DNA from: an uncultured bacterium
GTDB lineage: Bacteria; Bacteroidota; Bacteroidia; Bacteroidales; Bacteroidaceae
Reading direction: 5' to 3'
Assembly (NCBI GenBank): GCA_905214795.1
Contig: CAJMNM010000024.1
Span: forward strand, 1-44,394
Length of the DNA: 44,394 nt
The notes under the pieces: generated by a model
Databases searched by the model: none
What the model was told of the DNA's origin: nothing
The model's input: only the letters and a program-made list of their open reading frames with translations
Made by a program: the position numbers and the translations under genes
Shown here: positions 16,711 to 25,153 of the stretch, in pieces
How the letters are laid out: the number at the start of each line of letters is the position of its first letter
How positions within the stretch are numbered: the stretch's first letter is position 1

Positions 16711-18090
16711 ATGGAAGCAGTATTCAGTTACATCATCGGCCTCGGCGCCGCTGTCATGATGCCTATTATCTTCACGATATTAGGTGTTTGCATCAAGATT
16801 AAATTCAGTAAGGCCCTTCAAAGCGGTCTCTATGTAGGTGTCGGTTTTGTCGGTCTGTCTGTCATCACCGCGCTCCTGACCACTAGTCTGAGCCCGGCCT
16901 TGTCTAAAGTAGTAGAAATTTACGACCTCAATCTGGCCGTATTCGATATGGGATGGCCTGCCGCTGCCGCCGTTGCTTATAATACATCTGTCGGCGCGTT
17001 TATCATTCCGGTATGTCTGGCTGTCAATATTGTCATGTTGCTGACCAAAACAACAAAAACTGTCAACATCGACTTATGGAATTACTGGCACTTTGCCTTC
17101 ATCGGTGCAATGGTCTACTACACCATGGGAAACATAGCATGGGGATTCTTTGCCGCCATCATCTGCTACATACTGACATTAGTCCTAGCCGATTATACTG
17201 CCCCGAAATTTCAAAAGTTCTATGACAAGATGGACGGTATCTCTATCCCGCAACCATTCTGTCAGGGTTTTGTTCCGTTTGCTCTTATCATCAATAAAAT
17301 ACTCGATTTTATTCCGGGATTCGACAAACTTAACATCGATGCAGAAGGTATGAAAAAGAAATTCGGTCTGTTGGGCGAACCGTTATTCCTCGGTGTACTA
17401 GTAGGTTGCGGAATTGGCGCACTGGCCTGCAAGAACAGTCAGGAGTTGGTAGACGGTATTCCGGGTATTCTGAAACTCGGTATCAGCATGGGTGCCGTAA
17501 TGGAACTTATTCCGCGCATCACCAGTTTGTTTATCGAAGGTTTACGTCCAATTTCCGATGCCACACGCGAGATTATCGCCAAAAAATTCGGTGAAAATGC
17601 AGGTCTGCACATAGGTATGAGTCCAGCACTGGTTATCGGTCATCCGGCCACATTAGTTGTTTCATTGCTTCTGATTCCCGTCACTCTGTTCCTTGCCGTT
17701 GTATTACCGGGCAATCAGTTCCTGCCATTGGCTTCACTGGCCGGTATGTTCTATGTATTCCCCATGATTCTTCCGATAACCAAAGGAAACGTTTTGAAAA
17801 CTTTCATCATCGGTCTGGTCATGATGGTCATCGGATTGTACTTCGTTACAAACCTTGCTCCATACTTCACCAGTGCGGCAAAAGACGTGTATGCCATTAC
17901 GCAGGACACCGCGGTTCAGATTCCGGCAGGTTTCGAAGGCGGTGCGCTCGACTTCGCATCCAGTCCGTTGGCATGGGTCATCTTCCACCTTACACACAGC
18001 ATCCGCATCATCGGTCCGGCAGTATTAATCATCTGTACCCTCGGCCTGATGTTATGGAACAGACGTGCAATCAAGCGCAACAAATGGTAA
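16711..18090 (+). CDS. Orphan PTS galactitol-type EIIC permease
   Basis: At 459 residues it matches the length of E. coli GatC and reads as a polytopic membrane protein of the galactitol EIIC family: GAAVMMPIIFTILGVCIKIKF at the N-terminus, FDMGWPAAAAVAYNTSVG, and GMSPALVIGHPATLV in the C-terminal half. No EIIA, EIIB, HPr or Enzyme I gene is in the window, so phosphorylation-coupled uptake is doubtful. It sits 70 bp before an exported KduI isomerase, which suggests it carries the isomerised unsaturated-uronate product across the inner membrane as a facilitator or ion-coupled carrier (inference). Confidence 0.88.
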   Translation: MEAVFSYIIGLGAAVMMPIIFTILGVCIKIKFSKALQSGLYVGVGFVGLSVITALLTTSLSPALSKVVEIYDLNLAVFDMGWPAAAAVAYNTSVGAFIIPVCLAVNIVMLLTKTTKTVNIDLWNYWHFAFIGAMVYYTMGNIAWGFFAAIICYILTLVLADYTAPKFQKFYDKMDGISIPQPFCQGFVPFALIINKILDFIPGFDKLNIDAEGMKKKFGLLGEPLFLGVLVGCGIGALACKNSQELVDGIPGILKLGISMGAVMELIPRITSLFIEGLRPISDATREIIAKKFGENAGLHIGMSPALVIGHPATLVVSLLLIPVTLFLAVVLPGNQFLPLASLAGMFYVFPMILPITKGNVLKTFIIGLVMMVIGLYFVTNLAPYFTSAAKDVYAITQDTAVQIPAGFEGGALDFASSPLAWVIFHLTHSIRIIGPAVLIICTLGLMLWNRRAIKRNKW

Positions 18091-18160
18091 ACCGAGCATT
18101 TTATTGGTTCCATAATAGAATATTAATCTGATTTCAAAATACCTTTAAATTAAAAATGAT

Positions 18161-19096
18161 ATGAAAAAAATTGTTTTAGCCATGTGTTTAGGCCTGGCTG
18201 CCATCTCTGGCAACGCCCAGGTGAATTACAAGATGCAGACCGCATGCAATCCACTTGACGTCAAAACCTACGATACACAGCGCCTTCGCGACGCATTCGT
18301 AATGGAAAAAGTAATGGTTGCCGATGAAATCAACGTCACTTACTCTATGTACGACCGTTTCATCTTCGGCGGTGCCATGCCTGTAAACAAAACGCTCAAG
18401 TTGGAAACCATCGATCCATTGAAAGCGCCCTATTTCCTTTTCGCACGCGAATTAGGTGTCATCAATATCGGCGGTGACGGTATCGTCACAGTTGACGGCA
18501 AAGAGTACAAACTGAGTTTCAAGGATGCTTTATACGTAGGTAGCGGCAACAAAGAAGTTACATTCAAGAGTGCTGATCCTTCAAAGCCCGCAAAATTCTA
18601 TCTCAACTCAGCCACTGCACACCGCAGCTATGCCACTCAACTGTTGAGCTGCAATCCCAACAATAAAAAGGCTACTCAGGCCAATCAGCTGAAAGCCGGA
18701 AAGATGGAAGAGAGCAATGACCGTGTCATCAATCAGCTGATGATTAAACCCGTTCTCGAGAAGGCTAAAAACGGCGGAACCTGCCAGTTGCAAATGGGAC
18801 TGACTGAACTGAAACCGGGTAGCGTCTGGAACACCATGCCGGCTCATACTCACAGCCGTCGTATTGAGGCTTATTTCTATTTCAACGTGCCCGAAGGTAA
18901 TGCCATCTGTCATCTGATGGGTGAACCGCAGGAAGAGCGTCTCGTTTGGTTACACAACGAGCAGGCCATCATGTCACCTGAATGGTCTATTCATGCAGCA
19001 GCCGGAACCAGCAACTACATGTTTATCTGGGGTATGGCTGGAGAAAACCTTGACTATGGAGATATGGATAAGGTCGAATACAAAGCCATGAAATAA
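18161..19096 (+). CDS. kduI: Exported 4-deoxy-L-threo-5-hexosulose-uronate ketol-isomerase (KduI-like)
   Basis: KduI isomerises the unsaturated uronate product of pectin or glycosaminoglycan lyases to 3-deoxy-2,5-diketogluconate. The protein (311 residues) is about 33 longer than E. coli KduI because it starts with a signal peptide (MKKIVLAMCLGLAAISGNAQ). The zinc ligands known from E. coli KduI (His196, His198, Glu203, His245) align with His229, His231, Glu236 and His278 at identical spacing, within HTHSRRIEAYFYF and EWSIHAAAGTSNY. The enzyme therefore looks active but placed in the periplasm, unlike the classical cytoplasmic enzyme. A strong terminator follows. Confidence 0.92.
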   Translation: MKKIVLAMCLGLAAISGNAQVNYKMQTACNPLDVKTYDTQRLRDAFVMEKVMVADEINVTYSMYDRFIFGGAMPVNKTLKLETIDPLKAPYFLFARELGVINIGGDGIVTVDGKEYKLSFKDALYVGSGNKEVTFKSADPSKPAKFYLNSATAHRSYATQLLSCNPNNKKATQANQLKAGKMEESNDRVINQLMIKPVLEKAKNGGTCQLQMGLTELKPGSVWNTMPAHTHSRRIEAYFYFNVPEGNAICHLMGEPQEERLVWLHNEQAIMSPEWSIHAAAGTSNYMFIWGMAGENLDYGDMDKVEYKAMK

Positions 19097-19122
19097 TCGC
19101 CCACACAACACAATTAGCATAT

Positions 19123-19163
19123 AAAAAAGTCCCGGTCTGTTAAAGCCAGACCGGGACTTTTTT
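19123..19163. terminator. Bidirectional terminator between kduI and the metallophosphoesterase gene
   Basis: A perfect 17-bp inverted repeat with the GC-rich core GTCCCGGTCTG/CAGACCGGGAC, a 7-nt loop (19140-19146), A-run on the left and T-run on the right. It can serve both convergent transcripts. Confidence 0.92.
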
Positions 19164-19216
19164 TCATACACTATACCAAATCAAAAACAGCGACATAAAA
19201 ACCAGACACACTGTTT

Positions 19217-20209
19217 TTAATCTTTCTTTATAAAACTATCCGGACAGGAAACTTTCTGAATGACACTATCATTACGCAAACGAATCCATGTATCAAACCA
19301 TTTACCATTTTCACGCCATTCTATCACTCTTGCGCCGTTAGACAAATGATTATACACTGTATTTCCACCAGAATAACGTCCGTATGCCAATAAAATATTA
19401 TTCCAATACACCACATAATCATTGTCATGATCATGCCCCACAAAAACACCCTTTACATCTCCCATCTCCCGCATGGCGGTAAACAATCCTGAATTCATTT
19501 CCGGCGCGCATACCTTTTCCATACGTGTTCCCACCATAACAGCGTTCTCGTCTGTCACTGCCTGTCTATATTCCGGTAAAGGTATATGAAAAAAAGCCAA
19601 AGCCGGAAGGGGGCGCCCTTGATTCTGAGCTGTATATTCCCTGCTATGCTCTCTATACCAGGCTATCTGGTCAAAACGTATATAATCATATCCGGGAATA
19701 TCGGACAGACAGGAATAACTGTTTGAATCCATGCAATACAACACACCTGACACTTTTCCGCCGTCTGCCGAATAAACAGGCAATACATAATTGGTTACAC
19801 CATGAATACCGTCCTGGCATTCGGTAAGATTCCCGGGATAAGCAGATATAATGTCCAGCAACTCCTTTCTTGACAGGCCCTGTTCGTCGTCATGGTTTCC
19901 AAACACAACTCCAAACGGAATATGCCGTGAAGCCACAAGGTCCAAAATTGTTCTTAATCCCTTTGCAGCCGGCCGTCCATATATAAGGTCTCCTGTCAAC
20001 AAGACCAAATCCGGCTTTTCGGCATCAAGCACCTCATTCAGACACAACAATACCACATTGGCACGCTTGTCACCATAAATATAATGAAGGTCTGTAAACT
20101 GTACAATCTTAAAAGACCCGTTTTCATGAAAACGTAAGTTCTCTGATGCTACCGTCAGAGAACCAGACAACAGAATAAACAATAAAAGCAATGTTTTTCC
20201 CATAATCAT
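19217..20209 (-). CDS. Exported metallophosphoesterase
   Basis: Calcineurin-like phosphoesterase with all metal-site blocks in order: QFTDLHY, LLTGDLIYGR, VFGNHDDE, FFHIPLPEY and FVGHDHDNDY. It resembles the Dcr2/purple-acid-phosphatase-like exported enzymes. I chose ATG 20209 (330 residues) because it begins a signal peptide (MIMGKTLLLLFILLSGSLTVAS); a TTG at 20221 and an ATG at 20203 are alternatives. It is the last gene of the minus-strand operon, 8 bp after the phytase-like gene. Together with the porin and esterase it suggests release of phosphate from organic esters outside the cytoplasm. Confidence 0.9.
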   Translation of the reverse strand: MIMGKTLLLLFILLSGSLTVASENLRFHENGSFKIVQFTDLHYIYGDKRANVVLLCLNEVLDAEKPDLVLLTGDLIYGRPAAKGLRTILDLVASRHIPFGVVFGNHDDEQGLSRKELLDIISAYPGNLTECQDGIHGVTNYVLPVYSADGGKVSGVLYCMDSNSYSCLSDIPGYDYIRFDQIAWYREHSREYTAQNQGRPLPALAFFHIPLPEYRQAVTDENAVMVGTRMEKVCAPEMNSGLFTAMREMGDVKGVFVGHDHDNDYVVYWNNILLAYGRYSGGNTVYNHLSNGARVIEWRENGKWFDTWIRLRNDSVIQKVSCPDSFIKKD

Positions 20210-20217
20210 ATCATATT

Positions 20218-21375
20218 TCAACGGTCCATCTTATAACGTATGAACCGAATCTCATTCACGTCACGCTCCCCTTGAGGATTCTTTTTTTCTATCACACTAT
20301 TATCCGGCACCTGCGGGGCATTAATACCAAAGTCATCATCATTGGCCACACATATTATCGAATCACCAATCAACGCCAGACCCTCAGCTTTATCGTGATT
20401 ATATAAAACAGAAGTCTTTGCTAAATCCATAACAAGTTCTTTCTTCAGGTCTATCAGCCCGTCCCCCTGCTGTTCTGGTAAATTCACCCGGTAAATCCGT
20501 TTTATGGTTTCTCCCTTTCCCGGAAAACGGCCGTCTCTTTCCAATACAAGCAACACACGGTCTGCTTGCCAGCAAAGCGCACTCACACCCTCGCTGCCTT
20601 GTTCAAGCGGATAAAGAAACTCATGCCATTCTTCATTTTCGATACAATATTCCCATAACGGCAAAACCCGTCTCTTCTCTGTCATCAGTGGCGATTGCAT
20701 TATTCCGTACAAAACTTTGCCGTCACTGTCAGTACAAAGCCCCTCAAGACCCCTATTGGGTTTCCTGTCCGCATAATGGCGTGGCATTGTACCGTCAAAA
20801 GGTGAACAGACTTTCACACAGATGCCATCTTGAGAGAATTTCATCAGAAACGGTCCATACTCATCGCTTATCCAGAACGAACCGTCGGGCATTACAGCTA
20901 ATCCTTCGGGATCGATGCCCGAAGATTGCTGACATTTTATCTGACGACCATCCAAACCATAAGCTTTCTCACCCGTTTTACCGTCGCCGTCAACATTTGG
21001 TAATCCGGTAAAAGCTCTCCCATCCGAGTTTTTTAACAGAATAGTGCGCACGGGCCTCATCTGTTCTCCATCCCAACGGAACACGCCCACTCTAGGCTGA
21101 AAATCCGGCGCCGGAAATATTTTCGTGTTTTTCTGCCGTCCCTCTACATTAGGCCCTCTGTCTGTCAGTAACCAGAACGTAGAATCAGCCGTATGAAAAA
21201 CCAAATCCGAACCATAGCCGCCTATATAATATGGCACATCCATTCCGGCCACATCCATACGTTCAGAAGGAATACAACATTTTTCGGGCCAGTCTGTTAA
21301 CTGAGCGAAACCATTCACTGAAAAACCTAAAAGGACAGCCCACATCAGGGCTGTCCGAATCATATTGTGTTTCAT
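20218..21375 (-). CDS. Exported esterase/phytase-like beta-propeller protein
   Basis: The protein (385 residues from ATG 21375) has a signal peptide (about residues 1-25) and repeated beta-propeller-like segments: GYGSDLVFHTADSTFWLLTDRGPNV, GIDPEGLAVMPDGSFWISDEYGPFL, RGLEGLCTDSDGKVLYGIMQSP, and a final DKAEGLALIGDSIICVANDDDFG. These match the family called 'esterase-like activity of phytase'. A phosphate-ester or organic-ester substrate is likely but not proven. It lies 12 bp after the lamin-tail lipoprotein and just before a metallophosphoesterase. A GTG at 21378 is an alternative start. Confidence 0.87.
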   Translation of the reverse strand: MKHNMIRTALMWAVLLGFSVNGFAQLTDWPEKCCIPSERMDVAGMDVPYYIGGYGSDLVFHTADSTFWLLTDRGPNVEGRQKNTKIFPAPDFQPRVGVFRWDGEQMRPVRTILLKNSDGRAFTGLPNVDGDGKTGEKAYGLDGRQIKCQQSSGIDPEGLAVMPDGSFWISDEYGPFLMKFSQDGICVKVCSPFDGTMPRHYADRKPNRGLEGLCTDSDGKVLYGIMQSPLMTEKRRVLPLWEYCIENEEWHEFLYPLEQGSEGVSALCWQADRVLLVLERDGRFPGKGETIKRIYRVNLPEQQGDGLIDLKKELVMDLAKTSVLYNHDKAEGLALIGDSIICVANDDDFGINAPQVPDNSVIEKKNPQGERDVNEIRFIRYKMDR

Positions 21376-21387
21376 CACTGTATCACA

Positions 21388-23220
21388 TTATTGCTTTATA
21401 CTTTTACCGTTGTTACTTGCATTCTTGGAAACCTGTGTAAATACAACAATTTCTTTACCTCCGTCTGTCTTGCGCCCTGTACTGTAAATCTCGTTATCCT
21501 CGAAACTTCCGGTTGTAACCTCATCAACAACTACTTTCTGAGCATTGAATAAGAAAACCTTATCACCTCCTTTACCCAAACCAAAAGCCGGTCCGTTCGG
21601 ATTATTCTTAATCACATCCAAGGTAAGGAAAGCATGCGCCTTGATTACTGTACCGGCAGGGAAAGTATAACGGTCTTCCTCATCCATTTTGTCATCAAGA
21701 AGACTGAAACCAGACAAATCCACATCCTTATCTGTCGCATTATACAATTCTATAAAATCCTTTGTATCATCCCATGACGAAACCTGCACATCCTGATCGT
21801 TGGTAAATACCTCATTGATATATACTCCCGATGTATTGACCACTTCCTGCTTTTCCGCCGCACCGTTATTGCTCACACCACGGGTCAATTCTACAAAAAC
21901 GACCCATTCTGAAGCACCGTCGGTTTTTCTTCCATAAGTTTCATTCTCAGACAGGCTTGGTGTAGTCACCTCATCTATCACATTAAAATCGGCATCGGCC
22001 AACACGATAATCTCATCGTTCTTACTCAATCCCCATGACGGATAGTTAACAGGGTCTGCGTGCAAACCTTCCTTGTCACACTCTATCACAAGGAAACCAT
22101 TTGCGGGAATCACCTTACCGGCCGGTATAGTCCAAGCCTCTTCCTGACCGCCGCCTTCCCATAATTTAAGTCCGCCGACTTCAACCTGCTGAGACGACGC
22201 GTTATACAACTCTATGTAGTCAAGGTCGTTAATGTTACTTTGGTCACTGAATGTATAAACTTCATTTATCATCACCACTCCTTTCAGTCCGGAGTCTTGC
22301 GCATTACCGTTGCTTGCCCCCTGCGTCGGATTGGCAACCACAGCCCAGGTCGGCGCACCGTCTGATACACGTGCATATGAGGTTCCGTCTTCCATTGCAG
22401 GAAGCTCAACCTTGTCAATGTTGTTTCCGTCCTTATCCAACAAGAACACCTTGTCGCCTTTTGAACTCAAACCAAACCCAAAACTTCCGCTGGAATTTCC
22501 CTCTTGAGCCTGAGTAAAGCATAAAAAGCCTTTCGGCGCAATACTTACTCCTTCAGGAATGACATATTGTTCAGATGCGCCTTTTTCGTCCTGAAGAATA
22601 AAGCCACTCATATCAATAGCCTCTGTGCCTGGATTATAAATCTCTATAAAATCAAACTGTCCATCCAACGGTGCGCTCATCACTTCATTAATCAGCAGTT
22701 TAACCTCACTGTCTGTGCCCTCACCACTGTCGGGTTCAGAATCATTTCCACGTCCTTTTGTTCCGCCATCCGTTATACCCCACTGTGTGCCGGCATCGCT
22801 CAATCGGGCATAGGTCTGTCCGTCTTCCATTGCCGGTACAACCACATCGTCAATAACCTTATATGAAGCGTCCAATAATTTTATTTCATCTCCGTCGCCC
22901 GAAATACCAAAACTGAAATCTGCGTCTTTCTCCAGCACAAGATAAGATTTTGCTGCAATCTTCTTCTCTGCAGGAAATATATATTCCTCTTCCACTCCTT
23001 TATTATCCTGCAGTCGCATGCCCGACAACGTAATTTCACTGTCTGTACTGTTATACAATTCTATCCAATCTGTACCACTAGAGCAAACCTCATTAATACA
23101 TAAACCGGTTACTCCAGAAGCACCCAAATTCAAATCACTTTCCGAATCATCCTTACAACTTGTTACCATAACAGCCGCCACTGTGGCCAACGCTGTCACC
23201 AAATAAGTTCTTTTATTCAT
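21388..23220 (-). CDS. Surface lipoprotein made of four lamin-tail domains
   Basis: The 610-residue protein has a type II signal peptide with the lipobox VTSC and an acidic stretch after the cysteine (DDSESD), a feature linked to surface export in Bacteroidota. Four tandem lamin-tail domains follow, each opening with an INEV...IELYN motif (near residues 42, 175, 318 and 468) and closing with a YxR(K/V)(T/S)DG..W/E-V-V segment. Bacterial lamin-tail domains are mostly extracellular, often next to phosphatases or nucleases; their ligand is not well known. It is the second gene of the porin operon and may bind substrate or tether enzymes at the surface. Confidence 0.9.
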   Translation of the reverse strand: MNKRTYLVTALATVAAVMVTSCKDDSESDLNLGASGVTGLCINEVCSSGTDWIELYNSTDSEITLSGMRLQDNKGVEEEYIFPAEKKIAAKSYLVLEKDADFSFGISGDGDEIKLLDASYKVIDDVVVPAMEDGQTYARLSDAGTQWGITDGGTKGRGNDSEPDSGEGTDSEVKLLINEVMSAPLDGQFDFIEIYNPGTEAIDMSGFILQDEKGASEQYVIPEGVSIAPKGFLCFTQAQEGNSSGSFGFGLSSKGDKVFLLDKDGNNIDKVELPAMEDGTSYARVSDGAPTWAVVANPTQGASNGNAQDSGLKGVVMINEVYTFSDQSNINDLDYIELYNASSQQVEVGGLKLWEGGGQEEAWTIPAGKVIPANGFLVIECDKEGLHADPVNYPSWGLSKNDEIIVLADADFNVIDEVTTPSLSENETYGRKTDGASEWVVFVELTRGVSNNGAAEKQEVVNTSGVYINEVFTNDQDVQVSSWDDTKDFIELYNATDKDVDLSGFSLLDDKMDEEDRYTFPAGTVIKAHAFLTLDVIKNNPNGPAFGLGKGGDKVFLFNAQKVVVDEVTTGSFEDNEIYSTGRKTDGGKEIVVFTQVSKNASNNGKSIKQ

Positions 23221-23273
23221 AATTATTCTGTTTTGCTATGTTATTTCATTCCAGTAATCTGTAATTCTTCATA

Positions 23274-24632
23274 TTAAAAAGAAAGCATCAATCTTAACTG
23301 CATGATATGGAAATCCAGCCCTTCGGTCATCGTCTCACTCAACGGTTTTCCGTTTTTTGTAATATGGCCCTTGTCGTCGGCATATTTGTCATTATCCATA
23401 AACGTATAGTTAAGCCCCAACATAATATTTGGAACCGGATACCAGTTTAAGTTGGCACTATAGGCATAAGCCGATCCGCCAGTCACAGGCGCAGACACAT
23501 CATGAAAATCATTAAGATTAACATGACTCACTCTTCCCACTAATTCCAGATTCCCGCCTTTACGCCGTGAATATACGGGCGCAAACTCCGCATCGCTCGG
23601 CACATACCTCCTCTGCTGTCCTAAAAACATATAAGATGCCGTTGCATACCAGCCGTTAAACTCCGCATTCTTCAGGTCAATCTTGCGTTCGCCTTCTTTT
23701 CTATAACGTGAAAGGTCTGTAAACATATATTCTCCGTATGCCAGCAGTTTGTTCCAACGAACCGCCAGTTCCACACCATACGTCGCATAATGATTCACAT
23801 TAGGAATCTCAGCCCTTACAAAACGACGACGGTCTGTACGGCTTTCAGGGAATGTACGGAACTCCACTAGTCGGTCTTCTGTTCCGCCACCGTCGGGAGT
23901 GCGATAAGTGGCATAACCGCCTACATGAAGCGTCCAGTCACCGGTATTAAACGGCGATACTGCCACACGTCCGGTAAAACCATAACCGTCGCTTCCACGG
24001 TTCTTTTCTTTTTGGATGATATCAACCTGTTGTCCGAATACACCGCCCGAAGCCCACCAGTATTTTCCCCAGGCCGTTACGGCTGTTCCTAAACGACGAC
24101 CACCGGCAAACATTTCAACCGGCATGGGACGCTCGGTTGACATCAGATAACGCGAACTGGTGAGACGCTCCATGCTCATAGGCTCTTTAAAATGTCCGGC
24201 CTTCAACGACAAATGGTCATTAAACCGGTACCCTAAATACATATCCTTCACCTCCACCTCATTATATGCAAAATCTAAATCGAACTCAGCAAACCATTTT
24301 TCATATAAAGTGGCTTTAATGGCAAAACGAGCCCTACGTATACTCACCCCATTGTTAAACCGGAACTGCCCGTCGTCTTCTTCCAAATCCGAATTCGGTT
24401 TTGAAGCAAGTCCCTCTATAGAAGATACGGGACTATAAAAAGAAAGATCCGTATAGATTCTGTTATCCAACTGCAATCGAAAAGCATTATTTTTCGATTT
24501 AAAATTCAATTTACCTTTCTGAAAATACACTTCCGCTTGTTCTTTTTCGTCAGTTATCAACGAATCGGTTTGTGCATGGCCCGTCAAGCTTATTAAGCTG
24601 AGACTAAGGCATAACCCTAACTTAAATTTCAT
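23274..24632 (-). CDS. Phosphate-selective porin O/P-family outer-membrane protein
   Basis: The 452-residue protein begins with a signal peptide ending TGHAQ and has the alternating aromatic strand pattern of a 16-stranded porin, ending in the aromatic C-terminal MQLRLMLSF. FRLQLDNRIYTDLSFY, RFNNGVSIRRARFAIKATLYEKWFAEFDLDFA and GHFKEPMSMERLTSSR are typical of the OprO/OprP family. Arg and Lys are frequent in these segments, fitting an anion channel. It heads the operon porin > lamin-tail lipoprotein > phytase-like > metallophosphoesterase, so phosphate or phosphate-ester entry is the likely job. Confidence 0.9.
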   Translation of the reverse strand: MKFKLGLCLSLSLISLTGHAQTDSLITDEKEQAEVYFQKGKLNFKSKNNAFRLQLDNRIYTDLSFYSPVSSIEGLASKPNSDLEEDDGQFRFNNGVSIRRARFAIKATLYEKWFAEFDLDFAYNEVEVKDMYLGYRFNDHLSLKAGHFKEPMSMERLTSSRYLMSTERPMPVEMFAGGRRLGTAVTAWGKYWWASGGVFGQQVDIIQKEKNRGSDGYGFTGRVAVSPFNTGDWTLHVGGYATYRTPDGGGTEDRLVEFRTFPESRTDRRRFVRAEIPNVNHYATYGVELAVRWNKLLAYGEYMFTDLSRYRKEGERKIDLKNAEFNGWYATASYMFLGQQRRYVPSDAEFAPVYSRRKGGNLELVGRVSHVNLNDFHDVSAPVTGGSAYAYSANLNWYPVPNIMLGLNYTFMDNDKYADDKGHITKNGKPLSETMTEGLDFHIMQLRLMLSF

Positions 24633-24656
24633 CTTGTTCTTTTAAAATTTCGCCGG

Positions 24657-24664
24657 CAAAGATA
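24657..24664 (-). promoter_or_regulatory. -7 box of the porin/phosphate operon
   Basis: TATCTTTG on the minus strand matches the consensus exactly, about 25 bp before the porin ATG. No TTTG lies 19-21 bp upstream, which could mean activator dependence. Confidence 0.5.
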
Positions 24665-25140
24665 TGAATGCGACATTTCATCATAATTGCAGCACGATTA
24701 ACTTTTGGTTTCTGAGGTAACAAAACACCGCCTACATGTAATACCCAAGTAATATATCTCCACATCACAACCCAAGCCACACAATAATTAAACCTTACAA
24801 TTACAGATTTTCAATCAATTAAGAACAACCGAAGCAGTAGTATTTATATGTTTTCAGCACAAAAGCAAAGAAAACCTACCGAAAGTGTCCCTCTTTCCTA
24901 CCACCTTAAAACACGCTATCTATTTCTGGCTTGGTTACAACGTCCACTAACAGTTTACAGTATATAGGAAATATAAAAAATAAAGCGTTTTAGGTTTAGA
25001 TATAAAAAATAAAATATTTACATCATTATAAATCTAAAATTAACGTTCAACAGATACATTTATTTCAATTTTCATATCTAAAACAGGATATTAAGAATAA
25101 AAATTAAAAATAATGTCACAGCTTTCTATAAAATATTTCC

Positions 25141-25148
25141 TATTTTTG
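25141..25148 (+). promoter_or_regulatory. -7 box abutting the amidase start codon
   Basis: TATTTTTG ends 5 bp before the ATG at 25154. If used, transcription would start at or very near the start codon, giving a leaderless message. No good -33 box is seen. Confidence 0.45.
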
Positions 25149-25153
25149 CACTC

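Larger units (their letters stand above)
24633..25153. other. Divergent intergenic region, AT-rich, with short repeats
   Basis: No gene is supported. It carries the -7 boxes of both flanking genes (24657-24664 minus, 25141-25148 plus). The part nearer the amidase gene has a repeated ATATAAAAAATAAA (24971-24984, 25000-25013) and three copies of TTTAGAT in mixed orientation (24995-25001 plus; 25032-25038 and 25076-25082 minus). I saw no clear Pho-box of the E. coli type. Confidence 0.5.

Noticed and set aside
24633..25153. An E. coli-style Pho box before the porin operon
   Set aside because: I looked for CTGTCAT-type direct repeats at the expected spacing and found none.
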